64,000 bases of DNA from Phialocephala subalpina (GCA_900073065.1 FJOG01000002.1:2932460-2996459), one strand, 5' to 3'; shown: positions 21,801-36,247, counted from the stretch's first letter. Numbers and translations: made by a program. The notes: generated by a model not told the origin, from the letters alone.

Positions 21801-23933
21801 GAACAGGTGGAACAGACCCTGAAAATCTCAGCGAGAGAAGAAGCTCCACCAGTTTGTGAGTCAAGCGAGGCAGAGTTCTCAAGTTCTCGAACTGGGTGGA
21901 GAAATATATGGACACTACGAAAAAGAGAAGGGCCGTGATGAGTACTCAGCCTTGCACTTTCATGTGAAGATATCCACCACGAAACAATAGCCTTGTGGCG
22001 GCGGGAGAGTCCGACACTTCGTTCTCTTACCGTTCTTCATGTCCTGGGATCAAGTGTGAACGAGGTGAAGAAATTTGCTGGATACGGAGTCATGTCGTGC
22101 TTACCAGCCACACCCAAACTTTTAACCGTTTCAAATTTTTCTAGGGTGTGAAGAAATTGAAAAGAAAATAATCAAAAATAATAAATTCAAAGAAAGAATA
22201 ATCCAAAAAGGGAAAGAAGTCTCCAAGCGCTGAAGACGGTGTGGCATCGCAAAGCCCACCAATCACCTCAGTGGCTCACCGCTTTATGCAGAGTCAATTA
22301 TGCATCAATAATGCACTTCGTTTTCCTATCAACTCCTCGCGCACAAATCATTACTCACTATCAACATCACCGCCATGAAATGTACAACTCATTCATCCCA
22401 CGCTCTCACCTCACCTCAGCCAAACGACATCGGCAGTCATCCCTCTTGTTGACTTTACAAGAGCTGTGCACCCCCATACTACCCCAAACACAGTCATCCT
22501 CCGCACCACACCCGACAACACCAGCCTCACTCCCCTCCATCCTTCACCAAATCTATTGAACCTTTATCCTGTGCCACACTCTCCCTGCGCCGCATCTGAA
22601 AAACCCTCCTTTTAGATCGCATCTCATCTTCTGACCAGATCCAAACCCTCTGATTGCTCACCTCACCCTCTCCTCCCTCCTTCCCTTTTCATTTCATGGT
22701 CATGGCTTATTCTCCGGGGATCGTAGGATGGATGGCAAGTGAGATGTATGATCTGCAGCGCAACGGTCCGCCAGCCATGTCCACTGATCCATGGCACGGA
22801 TGCCTTCCCCGAATGCCAGTCTGACGATGTTCGAGCACTGAGGGTGTGTAGATGCTTACGCCGCGTTCATTTCTTTATACCTTTGAGCAAATATTTTGGA
22901 ATTAAGCTGTGCCTCAAAATAAACCTGCACTCCTGACATGAAGCATTCTGACAGCATGTGCTCATTTACCTTCTCATGAGAGGCTCTGGTAAATGCGCAA
23001 ACGAGCAGAACTCCCAAAGAAGATTCGCGATCGGAAGAATGAAATCGTGCCCTCGTTGATAATTCTCGGTGTCTCAAATCGAAGGTAGTATTGCAGTCGC
23101 AGCAGGGTCCACGTTCTTGGTCGTTGGTTCTTTCTCACTTACAGCCTCAATGTCCCCGCTCAGATAACGACATTACCCTCGACTGGAGAACAAAAGTGAT
23201 GACCACAACACTTTGCATTCTTTCAAGATTCTAGATCTTTTCATCCAAGCTGAGAGAGTCAGCAGAGTCATAAATTGCGTAACATCAACATCCCAACATT
23301 TCTTGCTTTCGCTTCTTCACATGTGAATGCCCTCTTCTGACTTACTCATCTCCCAACTTCGTGATATCACATGTTTATCCTCACCTCTTCCAACCACATG
23401 CCTCCATCCCCAACCTCACCTCAAACAAATAAAACAGGAGTTCAACGAACGTGACGAACCAACCCTCCTTATGAGGAAAAGTGTGGTTGTACAGTCTCCC
23501 ATGAACCAGGGTCCCGAGTTTCACACCGGCATCTCTAATCCCACCTCATCAAGCCCGTCCGCCATCACATCCGCCACCGAACCCGATCTCGGGTGCAAAC
23601 ACATTGATATCGCACATTGCCGGCATCGTGCTTGTGCTTCCGTCTACACCTCCACCGTATCCGCTTTCCTTGTGCTGCTTCTCTTGTCTTGGGGTTTGCT
23701 GTCACCCAATATAAAAATTCCTCCCGAGATTGGAGAAGAAACAGCAGCGCGAGCACAACATACGCCTTGCCATGTGTGATGACCCCAAAACCCGGATTCC
23801 GTGACCCCTTTCGTGCCTGCCTCACCTCGCTGTACTACTCGAGCCTGAAGCCGCAAGCCTCAGATTGCCAATAAACCATCACCCAAATATTTGCTGGTGA
23901 TAAATGGGCTGAGATGAAGGCCTCACTCAATGT

Positions 23934-24140
23934 ATGACATGGCCGCCCGATTCATATGAAGATGAAAAGGACAGCTGGGAATGCGACCTACATGACCCCC
24001 GCCACAAGTGGGACGTGTACAACATAAGGCTGCCTCACGGGCGCACGCTTCATGAGCTGTATCCACATGTGTTGTACAGCATGCACGAGAAATCTGGTTT
24101 CATTAAGCCACCGGCTGGAGAAATATTTGTATTGGGTTAA
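23934..24140 (+). CDS. Isolated small ORF candidate, 68 aa
   Basis: ATG at 23934 to TAA at 24138-24140. The product is Trp/Tyr/His-rich with ordinary-looking composition (WECDLHDPRHKWDVYN, KPPAGEIFVLG). No signal peptide, no intron, no recognised family. It stands alone in a long gene-poor region, so it may be chance or a recently arisen gene. Confidence 0.22.
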   Translation: MTWPPDSYEDEKDSWECDLHDPRHKWDVYNIRLPHGRTLHELYPHVLYSMHEKSGFIKPPAGEIFVLG

Positions 24141-25010
24141 ACTGAATGTGATGGAGGAGCTCGAGTCACAATTGGAAGTCACGTTCAGGTCAGAGAACAA
24201 TGGGAAAACGTAATGATGTTTTTGTACACATGCACAATGCTTTGATTTTGTTTAGGACTTTTCAACCAGCTCTGCTCTGCCTACTCGCTATGCTAGCTAA
24301 TCGCTCGTTCGCTGATAATTATGGCCAGGCCAGGCTGTCTTTGAAAGTTCCACCAAAATGCTTGATGCACTACCACGGCTTTCCAGATTCTGTATGTCCA
24401 ACTCATCCGATAATGATGGACCACCACAGATTGGATTCACAAGCCGAACCAAACTCACTATCGTAGCACACACCATTCAGTTACAAACGCGCCAAATTGG
24501 CAGCGTTAGAGCAAAGTAAAAAGATCAAACAATGGTATCTTCCGAAAACGCCAGTAGTGCCCCTACTTCATGAGCCGCCAGTCAATGTCGCCATGCTGGA
24601 TTCGAACTCGGTATCAAACGCAAAAACCCTTACTTCTTTTCCGTATCCAGGCCCTGTCCTGTTGTACCAGATCTCCTATCAAGGAAGAAATTGGAAGGAC
24701 ATATAAGGCCAAAACGCCACTAATGTATAGGCCGTTCCACGCACGCAATGATTTAAAACAAGAAAGCAGGAAAAAAGACGCTAAAAACCAAAATGCTGGT
24801 GCGAGCAGTAGACATTATTACCATCCCAATGCAGATGCTGTCATCTCCGGGTGTCCACACGTCGACCTCTATGCCACGAGTGCCCAGACGTGGATGCTGA
24901 TGAGACTGTGAAGCCAATACGGTTTCGTATAATATATGTTGTGCCGACGGTATGTATGTTGTAAATGTTGCTGATGATCCATCGCCATTGCGATGAACTC
25001 GAAGATTCGT

Positions 25011-26863
25011 TCACCATCCACGGGAATGATATTCGCCAAGACCTTGACCATAGTACTCGTTCCAGGTCGACTTGTTGCCTTCCTTGTCCTCTCCATTCAT
25101 ATATACTTTTTCTGGGTATTGTTTGAGATTCGCAACATCGTGTGCTGTGTGTCTTCGCTTGAGGACCGCGTTGGCAGTTTGTGACTTCTGCTTGCGTTCC
25201 CAAAGGAGGTGTTGTCGAAGGCTGACAGTCAGCTCCGACGCGAGCATGTTCCGGCGGGTTGTGCGAGGTGAGAGAGCTTGCTGATGGGGAGTCGAGTTTG
25301 TAGTAGTTTGAATGATAGGCTGAGCTGCAGATCGAGGAATCTCTTGGCGAGCCTCTGGGATCGGCTTCAGACCCTTCTTCATCATGAGAGGAGCAGCATC
25401 GTCGGAGTCGGGAGATGCTGCCAGCGAGGGGCCGTTCGGTGACGATGTTCGCGATCGTTGCAGTGCAGAGGTCGATCTCGATGCAGCGGCAGCATTGGCT
25501 AAGGCGTTCGCTCGGTCGTTCTGGTGAAGCATTGTTGTGATCAAGGATCGTCGCGATGTCAGGTTTGGTCTCGAGTCGACGCGTTGGAAGAAAGTCTTCT
25601 CGTCAATACTGGCATTTCCACTGTCCTCGACAGAATCCTCCCAGTCTGAAGAGTCATCATCGTCGTCAATGGCACTCTCGTCAATCTCGTCCTCATCAGA
25701 CTCGAAGACATCGTCGTCAAACCTTTCCTCGTTGATAGTGCGCGTCGCAACCTCGTCTCTGAACGATGTCTGTTTCTTGTTCTTCGTCAGGTATTGTTCA
25801 GAAAGTCCGTTACGGGTTTGCATCTTCTGTGGTAGAGAGCTCTCGTCTTCGTTTGAGGATCCACCGAAGCTGAACATGGCGCTCTTCTTCTTCTGTTGTT
25901 GAGGCACCAACTTGCTGTCGATCGAGTTAGGTTGCTCACTGAGCGAGTCTTCTCCAGATGAGCCACCAAGAGCGAACATTTGTTGCTTCTTTGGTTGAGG
26001 TCCTTTGGAAGCAGGTGCATCGGTAAGGTCGGTAGTGGGGATGGATGATGGCGCGGTTAAGAGGGGGATGGATCGATACGAAGAGCTAACATGTGATGGA
26101 GAGAAACCCCTGACCACGCTCGTAGTACTCTTCATCGACGCACCGCTTGCGGAATCGGTCGAAGCTGGTTGTGCCGAGCGATCAGAAGCGTCTGCCGATG
26201 ACTGGCTCTCAATGGAAGATGTGGTAATTTCTGGAATGGTAGTAGCGGGTTTTGGTTCGTCAGCCGTGTTGGCAAGTGGCGCAAGGTTGAACTGCGTGCT
26301 GAGGGATAATGGTTCCAGGTCCTTCTTTTCCTGGATAGTGATAACCATCTTTTCCAGATCGTCGGGTGTGATGTGGCGTTCTCGACCTCGACTCCTGCTG
26401 TTTACCGAGTCTTGTCGGACGATATGTGGGCGAGTGATGTCGAGAGGAGCCGATGTGGAAGCTGAGGTATGGTCGGATTCAAATTCGAGAGCCTCTTCAT
26501 CTGGGAGTGAGTCGAGACTGCCAGAGAGACTGGGTACTTCTATTGTCGAGTACCGACCTTCTGAGCTTCTCGACGCGATCGAGATCGCTGGTGTTGTGGC
26601 GTTGGCTTCCGAGATTGGATCACAGCAGAAGGTTTCTCTGTTCCATAATCTCCAGCTCAGGTTCTCTAATCTTCGTCCTTCCTCGAGAGATCCAGCGCAT
26701 CGTGAGAAGACTACAAGTCTGTTAGCATTCGCCGTCCTCAACGGGATTGGAGATAATGCTCACCAGTCCACATGCTGAACAGGTTCTCCACGTTTCTGGT
26801 GTCGACTTTATGTATGAGACCGACGTCCACGGTCAGGACAGGCGCATCTAGTCTTGAAGGCAT
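25011..26863 (-). CDS. DUF1752/DUF3295 regulatory protein (Mks1/AreA N-terminal-domain type)
   Basis: Two exons, 26863-26764 and 26710-25011, 599 aa. The first exon encodes MPSRLDAPVLTVDVG.. and splicing GG|TGAGC to TTGTAG|TC restores the conserved run ENLFSMWTVFSRCAGS into RLENLSWRLWNRETFCC. That segment is the DUF1752 motif, shared with the N-terminus of AreA/GATA nitrogen regulators and Mks1-like proteins. The centre is disordered, with two short repeats (MFALGGSSGEDS and MFSFGGSSNEDE) and an acidic run of about 40 residues. The C-terminus (NMLASELTVSLRQHLLWERK, then AHDVANLKQYPEKVYMNGED) fits DUF3295. No DNA-binding zinc finger is present. A role in nutrient or TORC1-type signalling is likely from the family, but not shown by the sequence. 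Confidence 0.85.
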
Positions 26864-28197
26864 GATGTCAATGTTGTAGCTCGCTCACGAGCAGCTATTG
26901 TTGGGAAGACACGACTGTTGATGTCTGCTCGCGATTGACTCGCTGAGCGATCGGGAAAAGGTGTTGGAACGATTTAAGTGTTCGTCGCAGATGCAGATAC
27001 TGTGTCTTCGTTCGTTGCGCCGAAAAGTGCTGTATTGAATGCGGGATCGGGTCTATTCGGTATCGTAATCGATAGCAGCGGCAAGATGCACTAAGCGGAT
27101 GCGACTGAGATGATGAATCGTAAGGGCAGATGCTGGAATGATCTGGTAGTGTCGATGTTGTAGAATAGTTACCCTGCTTTGTGGGTGATGTTGTTGTGTG
27201 TTCGGATGCTGCCGTTTGGAGAGAAGGGGAGGGTTTCCTTTGAGGTGGATGTCGCGTCAGTAAGTAGTCGTTGATGTGTGGGACATAAGGAAGGAGCGCA
27301 TGGGTCTGCCTTTTTGCTTTTGGTCGTGGCGCGGCCTTGTTTTTCGTGGGTAGAAACTTAGCCACAAGAAGTAATATATTGGTGCACGACTAATCCGAAG
27401 GGGGCTGTACCTTTTTACTGCCCCTTTGGGCCATGGCCGGGGTCGAGCAAGTTCGGGTGGGTGAAAGATGGGGGTAAAAGAGAAGGCGTTGGCGTTTTTC
27501 GGGGATCCGCCGTGGCTGGAGGGGCTTCGAATCAGGCCTGAGGCTTTGGGCATCGGAATGAGCGCGATTCAGTGAACTGCTTGTGCGAAGTCTTCGTATT
27601 CAGCGTCGTTCAAGCAGGTCCAGACAAGTCAAGACCACTACTATTCTTGATGCTCATGCGTATGCTCGTCCCACAGTCCTGATTCTCCTACGCCCTACTC
27701 ATGTTCGAGAACAGAGTTCACAGTCATCGCCGCTGGGATGCGATTCATTTCAACCAGACCAAGGCTCAGCGCTCAGGAGGCACCGAGGCGGTTCGGAAGT
27801 TGCACGTTCGTTTGCCTCCAGTGTTCTCCTTCCTCTGCGCCGACCGATAGTGGGGAGTGGGATATCACTGTCACAGGCTCACAGGTACAGTACGGTACCT
27901 GGTCGCAGCGAGCGGAGAGAGTCATGTGCGCTGGCGAATTCCAATGACCCAGCACTCACGAGGTCAGGTCTGCTTGGGCACTCGGTGTCGGAATGTGATT
28001 GCGCTCGAAACACGCTGCAATTTCGATGAAGTAATGCCGCGCACAGTGGTCGCGAGCAGAGTACTGTACGGTATGAAGGGCGGTTCAGCCAGCCTGCCAG
28101 CAAATAAATGTCTGGAGTGACTTGAAGCGCTGTGAACGTTGTTGGCAGGATGTTCAAGTGCAGGTGATGCATTCTGAGTTCTGCCCATCTGGCGGTC

Positions 28198-28230
28198 AAA
28201 CCCAAACCCAAACCCAAACCCACACCCCAA
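28198..28230 (+). repeat. AAACCC short tandem repeat
   Basis: Four units of AAACCC followed by degenerate CACACCCC. It differs from the TTAGGG telomere repeat of most ascomycetes, so it is a simple repeat and not an internal telomere tract. Confidence 0.8.
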
Positions 28231-31200
28231 CCCCAGCAGAAACTCAGAACTCAGCCTTCTCTTCCGAACGGGTAATCCGATCGCAGTCAATCTCAATTGC
28301 CACAAGGGGCAGAGACCTGGAATGCCACTAAAGCCCACTCTTTTGCATCTAGCCCACTTTGGGCAGGCTCTTGTCCAAACGGGCATCAAAGGCTCCTCTT
28401 CGGTCGAAACAAGGGTCACTACCGGGGAAGAGGTTCCATGTAGAATCCCTCACCCCTGCTTCCTCTCTCCAACGTCCACCACCCCCTTGTCCAAGCTTTC
28501 CCCCATGACACCTCCTTTGCAGGGCAGCATCCCGAGCCTTTGGAACCTACCAGCATCAGAAGCCCTGTCTCCGCGCACCAGAGGTCATTGTGAACGCCAA
28601 TTCAAAGTCCCGGCGAACACCCACGACCACCACATGTGCTTGTGCAACACACCAAAACCCCCCCGGTCGATGACTGAGGATGATGAATTGGTGATGAACC
28701 CCAAACCGCACGGGAGGATGAATCGTGAGAGTACGTTTTTGAGTTCATCATCAAGGCCCAACGGGTTCAATCGTCGTGACGGTCCCCATGTCTTAGTCGG
28801 ACGATTATATAGGCTAGAATCCTGTCACGATGTGTAAAACAAAGTTTCCAACAGTTCGGACGATTGGAATAGTATCGCTTGAGTATTGGCTACGACAAGT
28901 TGTCTCATTTCAATTCATGACGGAAGGGCAAACACGACTAGAGCCAACATCGTATCTTTGGACGAGTACCGGCCATGAGGAAGGAAGTTGTGTACCTGGA
29001 TCCTGTTTTCCGAACGCCAAAATCCTCCGGCTGCTCGAGAATCAGGATTCAGTGACCAAAGACTATGATGCGAATGGTTTCTTGGGTATTAAAACAATGT
29101 TTCGATAGCACACCGCTCACATTCACCAGCAAAAGGGGACAATCCCCAACACGATCAAAAGTATGGGGTTATCGACGTATCGATGTTCTCTTCTGCTCTT
29201 TGCGAAGCCCAATGCATTGCTGCAGTGCTACACGGGAGGCTCTTCTTCCCCAGATTGGCCTTCTTCCCAAAGGGGTGTGAATCATCCCCAAACACTCCAG
29301 TGGTTAAGGTCAGGGGCGTCGCACACGATGTCAGAAGGCTCGAATTCGTTGGTTTTCAGTCTCCCACAGGAGGCGACTTTGCGCCTCTCAAAGCCCAAAC
29401 GCCAATGTTTCTTCTGGAAGGCCGCATCATGAGACAAGCCTCCCTCACCAACCACCCCAACTCATGGTAATCGGCCGCATTCACCCCCACACTGGATCGC
29501 ATGGAAGCAGATACTCCGACTTCCTAATCGGGCGACCTCGTGGACATCTTGGATCTGATTGTTCCTGTCTCTCTGCGGCGCATTTAGGTCATCTCTTTCC
29601 TTACTTCAAACTGCAAAGAAGCAAGTGACGAGGGTATTACATTGGCAATGGCAGGATTGGGATCATCTAGGCAAGGCAGCGACCCAAAATCATTATTGCA
29701 TGATGTTCAAGGGCCAAATAGGGTGTCGCTCAGATCTCAGCTCCCAAATCCGGCTTGACCTCTCCATCACAAAATGACCAAACCACGACACCAACGCCTA
29801 TGGCTTCCGGGGACCTAGGAAGTGGCTTCCCCGTCCCCGTTGTCTGGCTGCTACCGTCGATCACTTCATAAATCGCGAGGCGATTCTGACCAGTTACATA
29901 TCGTCCACATTCCAGTGTCCGGATGGCGTTCTGGCCATACGAAGGGAATGCACGATCTCGCGATCTTCATACTTGCAGCATCTGGACCCAAGATGCAAGG
30001 CAAAAACCATCATAACATCGAGATGTCTCGTGTTCTCCATTTCATTATTCTTAGACATTCAAACATCAAAAAAGCTCCGGACCCCAAAATAAAAACCCCA
30101 CGGCTCTCAGTCTGGAACCATGCAAACCCCACGTTCTCAGAAACGACCACATGACAGTGCTCCAAGCGGTGGCTATCAGCGCTATCAATCGAGGCTCGAC
30201 CCGTACCGCTCATCAACTGGTAGTGCACACCAAGCACAAGATCACCATCGATCAATCAAATCGCGAGATCAAAAGAAATAACCACATTCGGATCGCATCA
30301 TTCGTCAGCTCTGGACGAATACCCTCATGCCATAAACAATGAACAAGGTGCGCGCGGTTACGCTCAGGAGGTTCTCGACCCCTCCTTTAATCACTATCAC
30401 ATAAATCCCCAGTCTCGAATTTTCTCATTGGTGCACAAACACCCAATAAGTATTTTTGGATCTTCCAGCATCAATTCACAGAGGTCAAAGAAAAAGGTAA
30501 TCGAGATGTCACAGTTCAGGAGGTCATGCGCGACATTGCAACACGAAAAACAGCCTGTGCGAAAGAAGGGGTCGGATCGTATCGTTTGAACAACTCATGA
30601 AACAACCGCGAACAGATCTCCTGAAGCACATCACATTCACATCGCACACCAGCACTGCGCTCACTCTATCTATGACTCTGCTTCGCTACAGCCTCGCATC
30701 TATTCCATTCATAGCCAAAATCCCCCATCAGCTGCGTACCCATAGCGGATCTTCGCGCCGGGACTGCGAGCTGCGAGCTTCATAATTCTGCCCGTCTGAT
30801 TGATTGTACAACACATCAGTTCAGCCCTGAATATCAGAGTCATCTGGACTATAACCCCGAAAACCATCGGAGTCTTGCGCCCGAGACATAAGCACAGCGA
30901 CAACAATTATACCTAAAAGGCCAAGATCATGATGAGCTTTACTGATTGACAACAACAGGCGATGATAAGGATATCTGATCCTGAATGCTGATCGTATTGA
31001 CAACGCATCAAACATACCGACTAGAAACCCATCATCTGACTCTGTTCATCCCTCCGGACGTCCAGCATCATCACCATATCAGCCTTTCAGCGAGCAGCCG
31101 CCAGCTCAGCCTGGTGTGGCGCGGGAATGCGCTGCATGAGCTGAACGAAGCTCGTGATCTATCGATTACTTGTCCATCAATGTAACGATATCGCACTGCG

Positions 31201-33840
31201 ACCACTGTATTCTCGATTATTTGAAGAGACGCGGAGGCAGAAAGAATCTGCCTTGTAACGTTGTCGAAGTCGCCATCGCCTTCGTAAGCTCCTTCTCAGC
31301 ACTATCACTTAACCTTAAGGTCGTATCTCGGCGCTGACACCTCCTTGTACCTTTTTCATCAAATCATACGCCTCATCAACCACCATGACCGCTGTGGCAC
31401 TTTTGACAGGACAGTCATCAACCCGACATAACCATTGAGCGCGCTGAGAACCAAGTTGAGTCAACTCCCGAGAAAGGACCCTGAAGGAGAAAGCCAAGTA
31501 CCTATTTGTGTTCACCCTCATACGTATCAAAAGTATCACAACCCATCACGAGGACAACGCTGACACTCAGCCTTGTCACTTCTTCAGCCCCCAATTTCAA
31601 TGTGGCGAAGTCTTCTGCAACTCGCAAGGCAAAGCGAGACGCTGCCTTCCATCCATCCCTTAACCGCCTGAATTGTGCACCAGGAACCGTACGACCAACC
31701 AGAAAATCCTGAAAATTAATTCTGGAATTAAAATAATGAATTTTTCGATTCCATAGCAGCTGTCCGGATTGGGAAGGGAGCAAAGTTCACCCCGGTTTAT
31801 ATTCGGTCTGATTAGGACTTACGAGTATGAACTGAGGGTTATCATATGATATCGAGGTTCTTTGGGGGGCAGACTTGGATTGGAATCGAGACCCCGCGCT
31901 CGTGAACGCTGTGGAGAAGTATGGGGTACAAGCTCCCGAGCCATCAACAACATCAAAACCAACACCTCAACCTCGGAGACCCACTCTCCTCTCCTCATTA
32001 GTGATCATATCACACCTTCCCTCGCACAAGACAACAACAGATGTCAGAACCTAGGATCATCGGCCGACGAAGGAACCTTATCTCATACGAGTTGGCAGCA
32101 GCTGATGATCCTTTGAAGTTCGTCATAGCGAGAGTTCAATCTCGCTGCGAACGATGGAACTCAATCTCGATTTCCGCTCCAATAATCTCCTTGTATCGCG
32201 GTCACAATTCCGCCTTTCATCGCCTTATATTTCCTTGATTTCAGCGACGACGACATCATCTCGATCCCATCTCACTCACGGACATGTCAAAGATCCAAAT
32301 CCTCATCATCATCAGATCGATCAACAACTCTAGGCATCTCTAAAGCATTAGATCCAAGAAACCCGTGATCAAATCCTCATGCATAACAACACCTGATTCG
32401 AACACCTCCACAGCTCCACATCCCGAAGAAAGCAAGCTAAAATTACCAACTCATGCACGTGGATAGGGGAATTATCTTAAACGAGGTCGCTGTTCGTTCG
32501 CCTCACAAGCAGGATTAGGATCCGAGGCAGTGGCACAAGCATCCTCCGTAACAGCCTGCATTTACCGGTAGAACTGCCGGTTTATTTCCCCCTGCTTTCA
32601 AAACACGCGCGTGAGCTGAAGAGGCGAGCTGAAGGGAGGGATGGAGAGCTGGTGACCGGAAGAAGGGGGGATCTGGTTAGAAAGAAGTTTGGGAAGGAAG
32701 CGCTGCATGGCGTCCGGGGAATCGTCCCTGGAGGCTGTTGGACTGGAGGCGAGCGAGGAGACTGTTGTGTGTGACTTGTTGCTTGTAGTTGCATCACGAA
32801 ATTTGACTTTCACTACCGGTAGGACCATACCGAATTCGATTTTTGAAATATTCGGTAGAATAAACTTTACTTGGAATTAGAAGGAATGAAGGAAGGAAGG
32901 GATTAATTTGATAGGATCGGAAAAGTCCTTTCCCATCTGGACAGCTGACAATGAACGAGTCAGTTCGATCGTCGAGTCGAGAACGCTCGACATCGTCAAC
33001 GTCAACACGGATGTTCCATTGTTCGACGCCCAACGACGATCCTTCTAACCCTTCTCGAAGCATCGCAAGTGCCGAACTCATTTCGTCTCATCTGAATTCG
33101 ACCAGCGAGGGTAGGCTCGGATCGCTCCCGAGCTACTCGCGATGTTTACGTACCGTTGATGTTTCGTCGCTACGAGTCAGTTGTGAAACATTTTGGGTGT
33201 GATAGGGGTTCATGGCTTGAATGATGGCTCTCGGGGAAAGGAGCCGGTTAACGGTTCAGTCGCATGGCTTGAGGGCTTGCTGAAGATCTTCGTGATGGAA
33301 TCAATTAATTGGGCTTTGACTTTGCCATGAACAGATATCCCGATGCGCTCGAAAGGAGCTGTTTGATACTGAAAGCCAGGACCGAAGCACTCGAACCGAC
33401 CATGACTCTCCGAGAGATCTCTCCAAGAAAATAATCTCAAAATTAATAAATCTCACATCCCGACGATATGAGCTTTCTTCACACTCACCAGGACCTCGTT
33501 CAGTTCGTTCCCAAAGTTCCGGATCCTCAAGCATCATCTTATATCTCCGAGAAATGCACATCCACATTCAGCTCCATTCCTTCCTAATGCGTCCTCATTC
33601 ATACTCTCAGACCCTCCACCACCTCCGGGCCGCCTCGCGGTATCCCCTCCCGAAATGAGTTTTTGATCTTATCACCCTGCAATCAACCACTTCATCCATG
33701 TCTCCCACGTTACAGTACCAAACGTCTTCCCTCACTCAGCAAAAATAACGTCCTCACCCCTGAAAAAGCATACTTTAGATTTTGGTAGGGCATGAGAGTT
33801 CCATGGCTTGAGAAAGTGGACAAACCCCTGCGTTCATCCT

Positions 33841-33861
33841 GGTACTTTGGTACTTTGGTAC
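33841..33861 (+). repeat. GGTACTTT short repeat
   Basis: Two full units of GGTACTTT and a partial third. Confidence 0.7.
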
Positions 33862-35007
33862 ATTTGAAAATCCCAAACTGGGAAATCGGAAGTTGAACCC
33901 ATGTGCACCGAGCGTGGTTCTCTACCGCGGAAGCTGGTCCTGCGACCCGTTATCACCAACCCGTGATCTTCCAACTACAACCAGGACTGAATCAGAGACT
34001 CATTTACCAGAACTTGATACACATTTTCCCTAGCAGCAATAAATCGAGAGAACAATAATGGAAGAAGCCAAAAACAGACGCGCTCGTAAGCAATATTCGC
34101 AACAACTCAGGCAAAGCAAAGAACGCATCACACCCTCCTGAGCCTCAAAGCGCCGCGTGGAAGCCCTTCCAGCTGCAGGTACCGCCACTCTTATCCACTC
34201 TCATCACTCTCTTCAGACGCCATCCCCACAACCACCTTCTCTCATGCCCCCAGTCCAACCTCCAGCCACATCATTGGCCATATCTCATATACCCCTACGG
34301 ATTTTCTGCACCCTCCGACACCCAACCACACACACGGCTCACGCAACATTCTAGCGTTTGAAGCTAGAACTTCCATGCATACGCCTTCACGCCCTCCTGG
34401 TCAAAACAAGGGTATATCGCTCGCGTCCAAACCTCCGGACCGATTGCTGATGGGCTCCAGATGACCGAGAACCCCCTTGCTCGAACCTTGTCGGTTTCTC
34501 CCATGTGGCTTTTACCGAAGGAGGGCCGAATCTCTTTGTATCTTTTCCCCTCTTTTCAAACGGTCAAACCCTCTCGGCCAGTTGAAATTCTCCCATGAAG
34601 CTGTTGCTAATTCGCGCGGATGGGCGGGTGTTATCCAATCATAAATTCGCAACTGGAGATTTGGAGACGGAGGAGAAGGGCCGCGGTAAAGGAAGTGGAT
34701 TGGACGAGAAAGGACCGGGTAAATGAGGGGAACCCTACCGTGGCGTGGGAGGAAGTTGCTGCCTGAGCGGAGCGGAAAGTGGATACGGTACTTTGATACT
34801 TTCGGGGAGGAGGGGGGGGTCAGGTGGATGGACGAAGTTTTTCCGTCGAGACTTTCATGTGATCGCTCAGGTCGATTGGAGAAGTATCGGGGGTTTTGCC
34901 GGTCTGGAATTACCGACGGGATCACGAGATGAATACCAGTTCTTGAGTTCTGGAAGGGAATTAATTCAAGCAATTAATTCGCTTTTAATTTTCGATCATC
35001 TGTCCAG

Positions 35008-35670
35008 ATGAGAGCTTCGGCACAAAGGACCGCGATCCCCTCGCCATATCTCCTTATTTGGAAGTCTGGAAGAACATCTCAACTCTCACACGACGAGAAA
35101 ATACCCTTTTCGAAGGCCTCCACGTCATGCTGGACAAATTGTATGTCAAACGCTGCAATGGGTGAAATATGGTTGGCTGAATGGGAGTCTGAAAGACTTG
35201 ATCATGCCATCGAAGTTTATTTCCCAATTCGCTGGACCGGACACCACTTCGACCCAACCACTGCACCGGTTTTGGCAGGTTGGTATCAAACTCAATTTGA
35301 TTCTCCTCACACTAGACTACCCCAGACCAAGACCTCACCTCCTCTTCCTGGTCCTTCTCCGGAATTGCGCCTCTTGGGTCCTTGGAACGGAAAATCTTTT
35401 CTGAAATCCCACGTTACAGCACAGAGTTCTTTTCCAGCACCCAGATATCAGGAAACTGCTCTATCGATAGCAAGGTCGCCGCCGTCAGCACGAGATAAGC
35501 ACTGCACTCCAGGAGTTCGGCGCCTTTATCTCCCCTCATTCTTATCAAGTACGAAGTATCGAGAAAATACTCCGCGATGGTGTGACCAATTCTCTCTGTG
35601 CCTCTACCCATCATGGAAGGTCCAAGGAGGATTGATGTTTCCTTCTCGTTACCAGATAATGATCTCGTGA
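35008..35670 (+). CDS. Longest open frame in the 12-kb gene-poor region, 220 aa (doubtful)
   Basis: ATG at 35008 to TGA at 35668-35670. The middle (WLAEWESERLDHAIEVYFPI, PELRLLGPWNGKSF) looks moderately protein-like, the ends less so. No signal peptide, membrane segment or known domain. Kept only because 220 open codons are unusual for this stretch. Confidence 0.2.
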   Translation: MRASAQRTAIPSPYLLIWKSGRTSQLSHDEKIPFSKASTSCWTNCMSNAAMGEIWLAEWESERLDHAIEVYFPIRWTGHHFDPTTAPVLAGWYQTQFDSPHTRLPQTKTSPPLPGPSPELRLLGPWNGKSFLKSHVTAQSSFPAPRYQETALSIARSPPSARDKHCTPGVRRLYLPSFLSSTKYRENTPRWCDQFSLCLYPSWKVQGGLMFPSRYQIMIS

Positions 35671-36247
35671 GTACGAGGTTCGAAGGGCACCTTCTCCATC
35701 AAGCAAAAATCCACGACCACACCACCAAGTTCCAGAGTCGCAGCCAAGAGGGACCCTAAAATCCCACTTACTTGCTCGGTTACATTTCCCCCACGTGGGA
35801 TTCCAGCAACCAGACCCCAAAACGAGACAGCCCCACCTTTAAGCTGGGGTACGTACCACGAGTTCTACTTGTGGATGCTAATAGGCTTGAGTTCACATAA
35901 GTTTATGTCTTGAAATATCGGTAGAGAGCACGCCTTACGCCTCAAACTTCATGCAATCATGCGTGGGGAAGCTGCTGCTCTGGAGTCGGATAGTGAGGTG
36001 GTGAGGTTTGCTTTTGATGAGATAGAGGCGGTGCCGCTGAGCAGGTGGTTCTTTTTGAGAGGCAGAGGCTTCCAGCCTCGCCTCGACGTGGGTGCTGAAA
36101 TACGTCCATCAGCGGCGCTGTCCGCCGTCGGCTTCCCTATCCGCTCGATATCAAAATACCGACGGAGAGAATTGGGATGAAGATCTACTTTTCATTCCAG
36201 TTTCGGAATTTTGTAAGCTATCAGGAAGGAAGGAAGGATCATTAGTC

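Larger units (their letters stand above)
16403..25010. other. 8.6-kb gene-poor region
   Basis: Read on both strands, it holds only short frames. The region from 16848 to 17951 has some coding-like islands (separate entry), and 23934-24140 is one isolated 68-codon frame. A 13-bp triple repeat lies at 18800-18838. AT-rich patches occur near 19560-19640 and 22130-22210. No tRNA cloverleaf or long terminal repeat recognised. Base composition is not as AT-skewed as strongly RIP-mutated repeats, so this is not obviously dead transposon sequence. Confidence 0.5.

Noticed and set aside
24570..24640. Minus-strand GTTCGAATCC resembling a tRNA T-loop
   Set aside because: No anticodon arm, D-arm or acceptor pairing could be built around it.
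28198..28230. AAACCC repeats as an internal telomere
   Set aside because: Unit differs from the common ascomycete TTAGGG repeat and the tract is only four units long.
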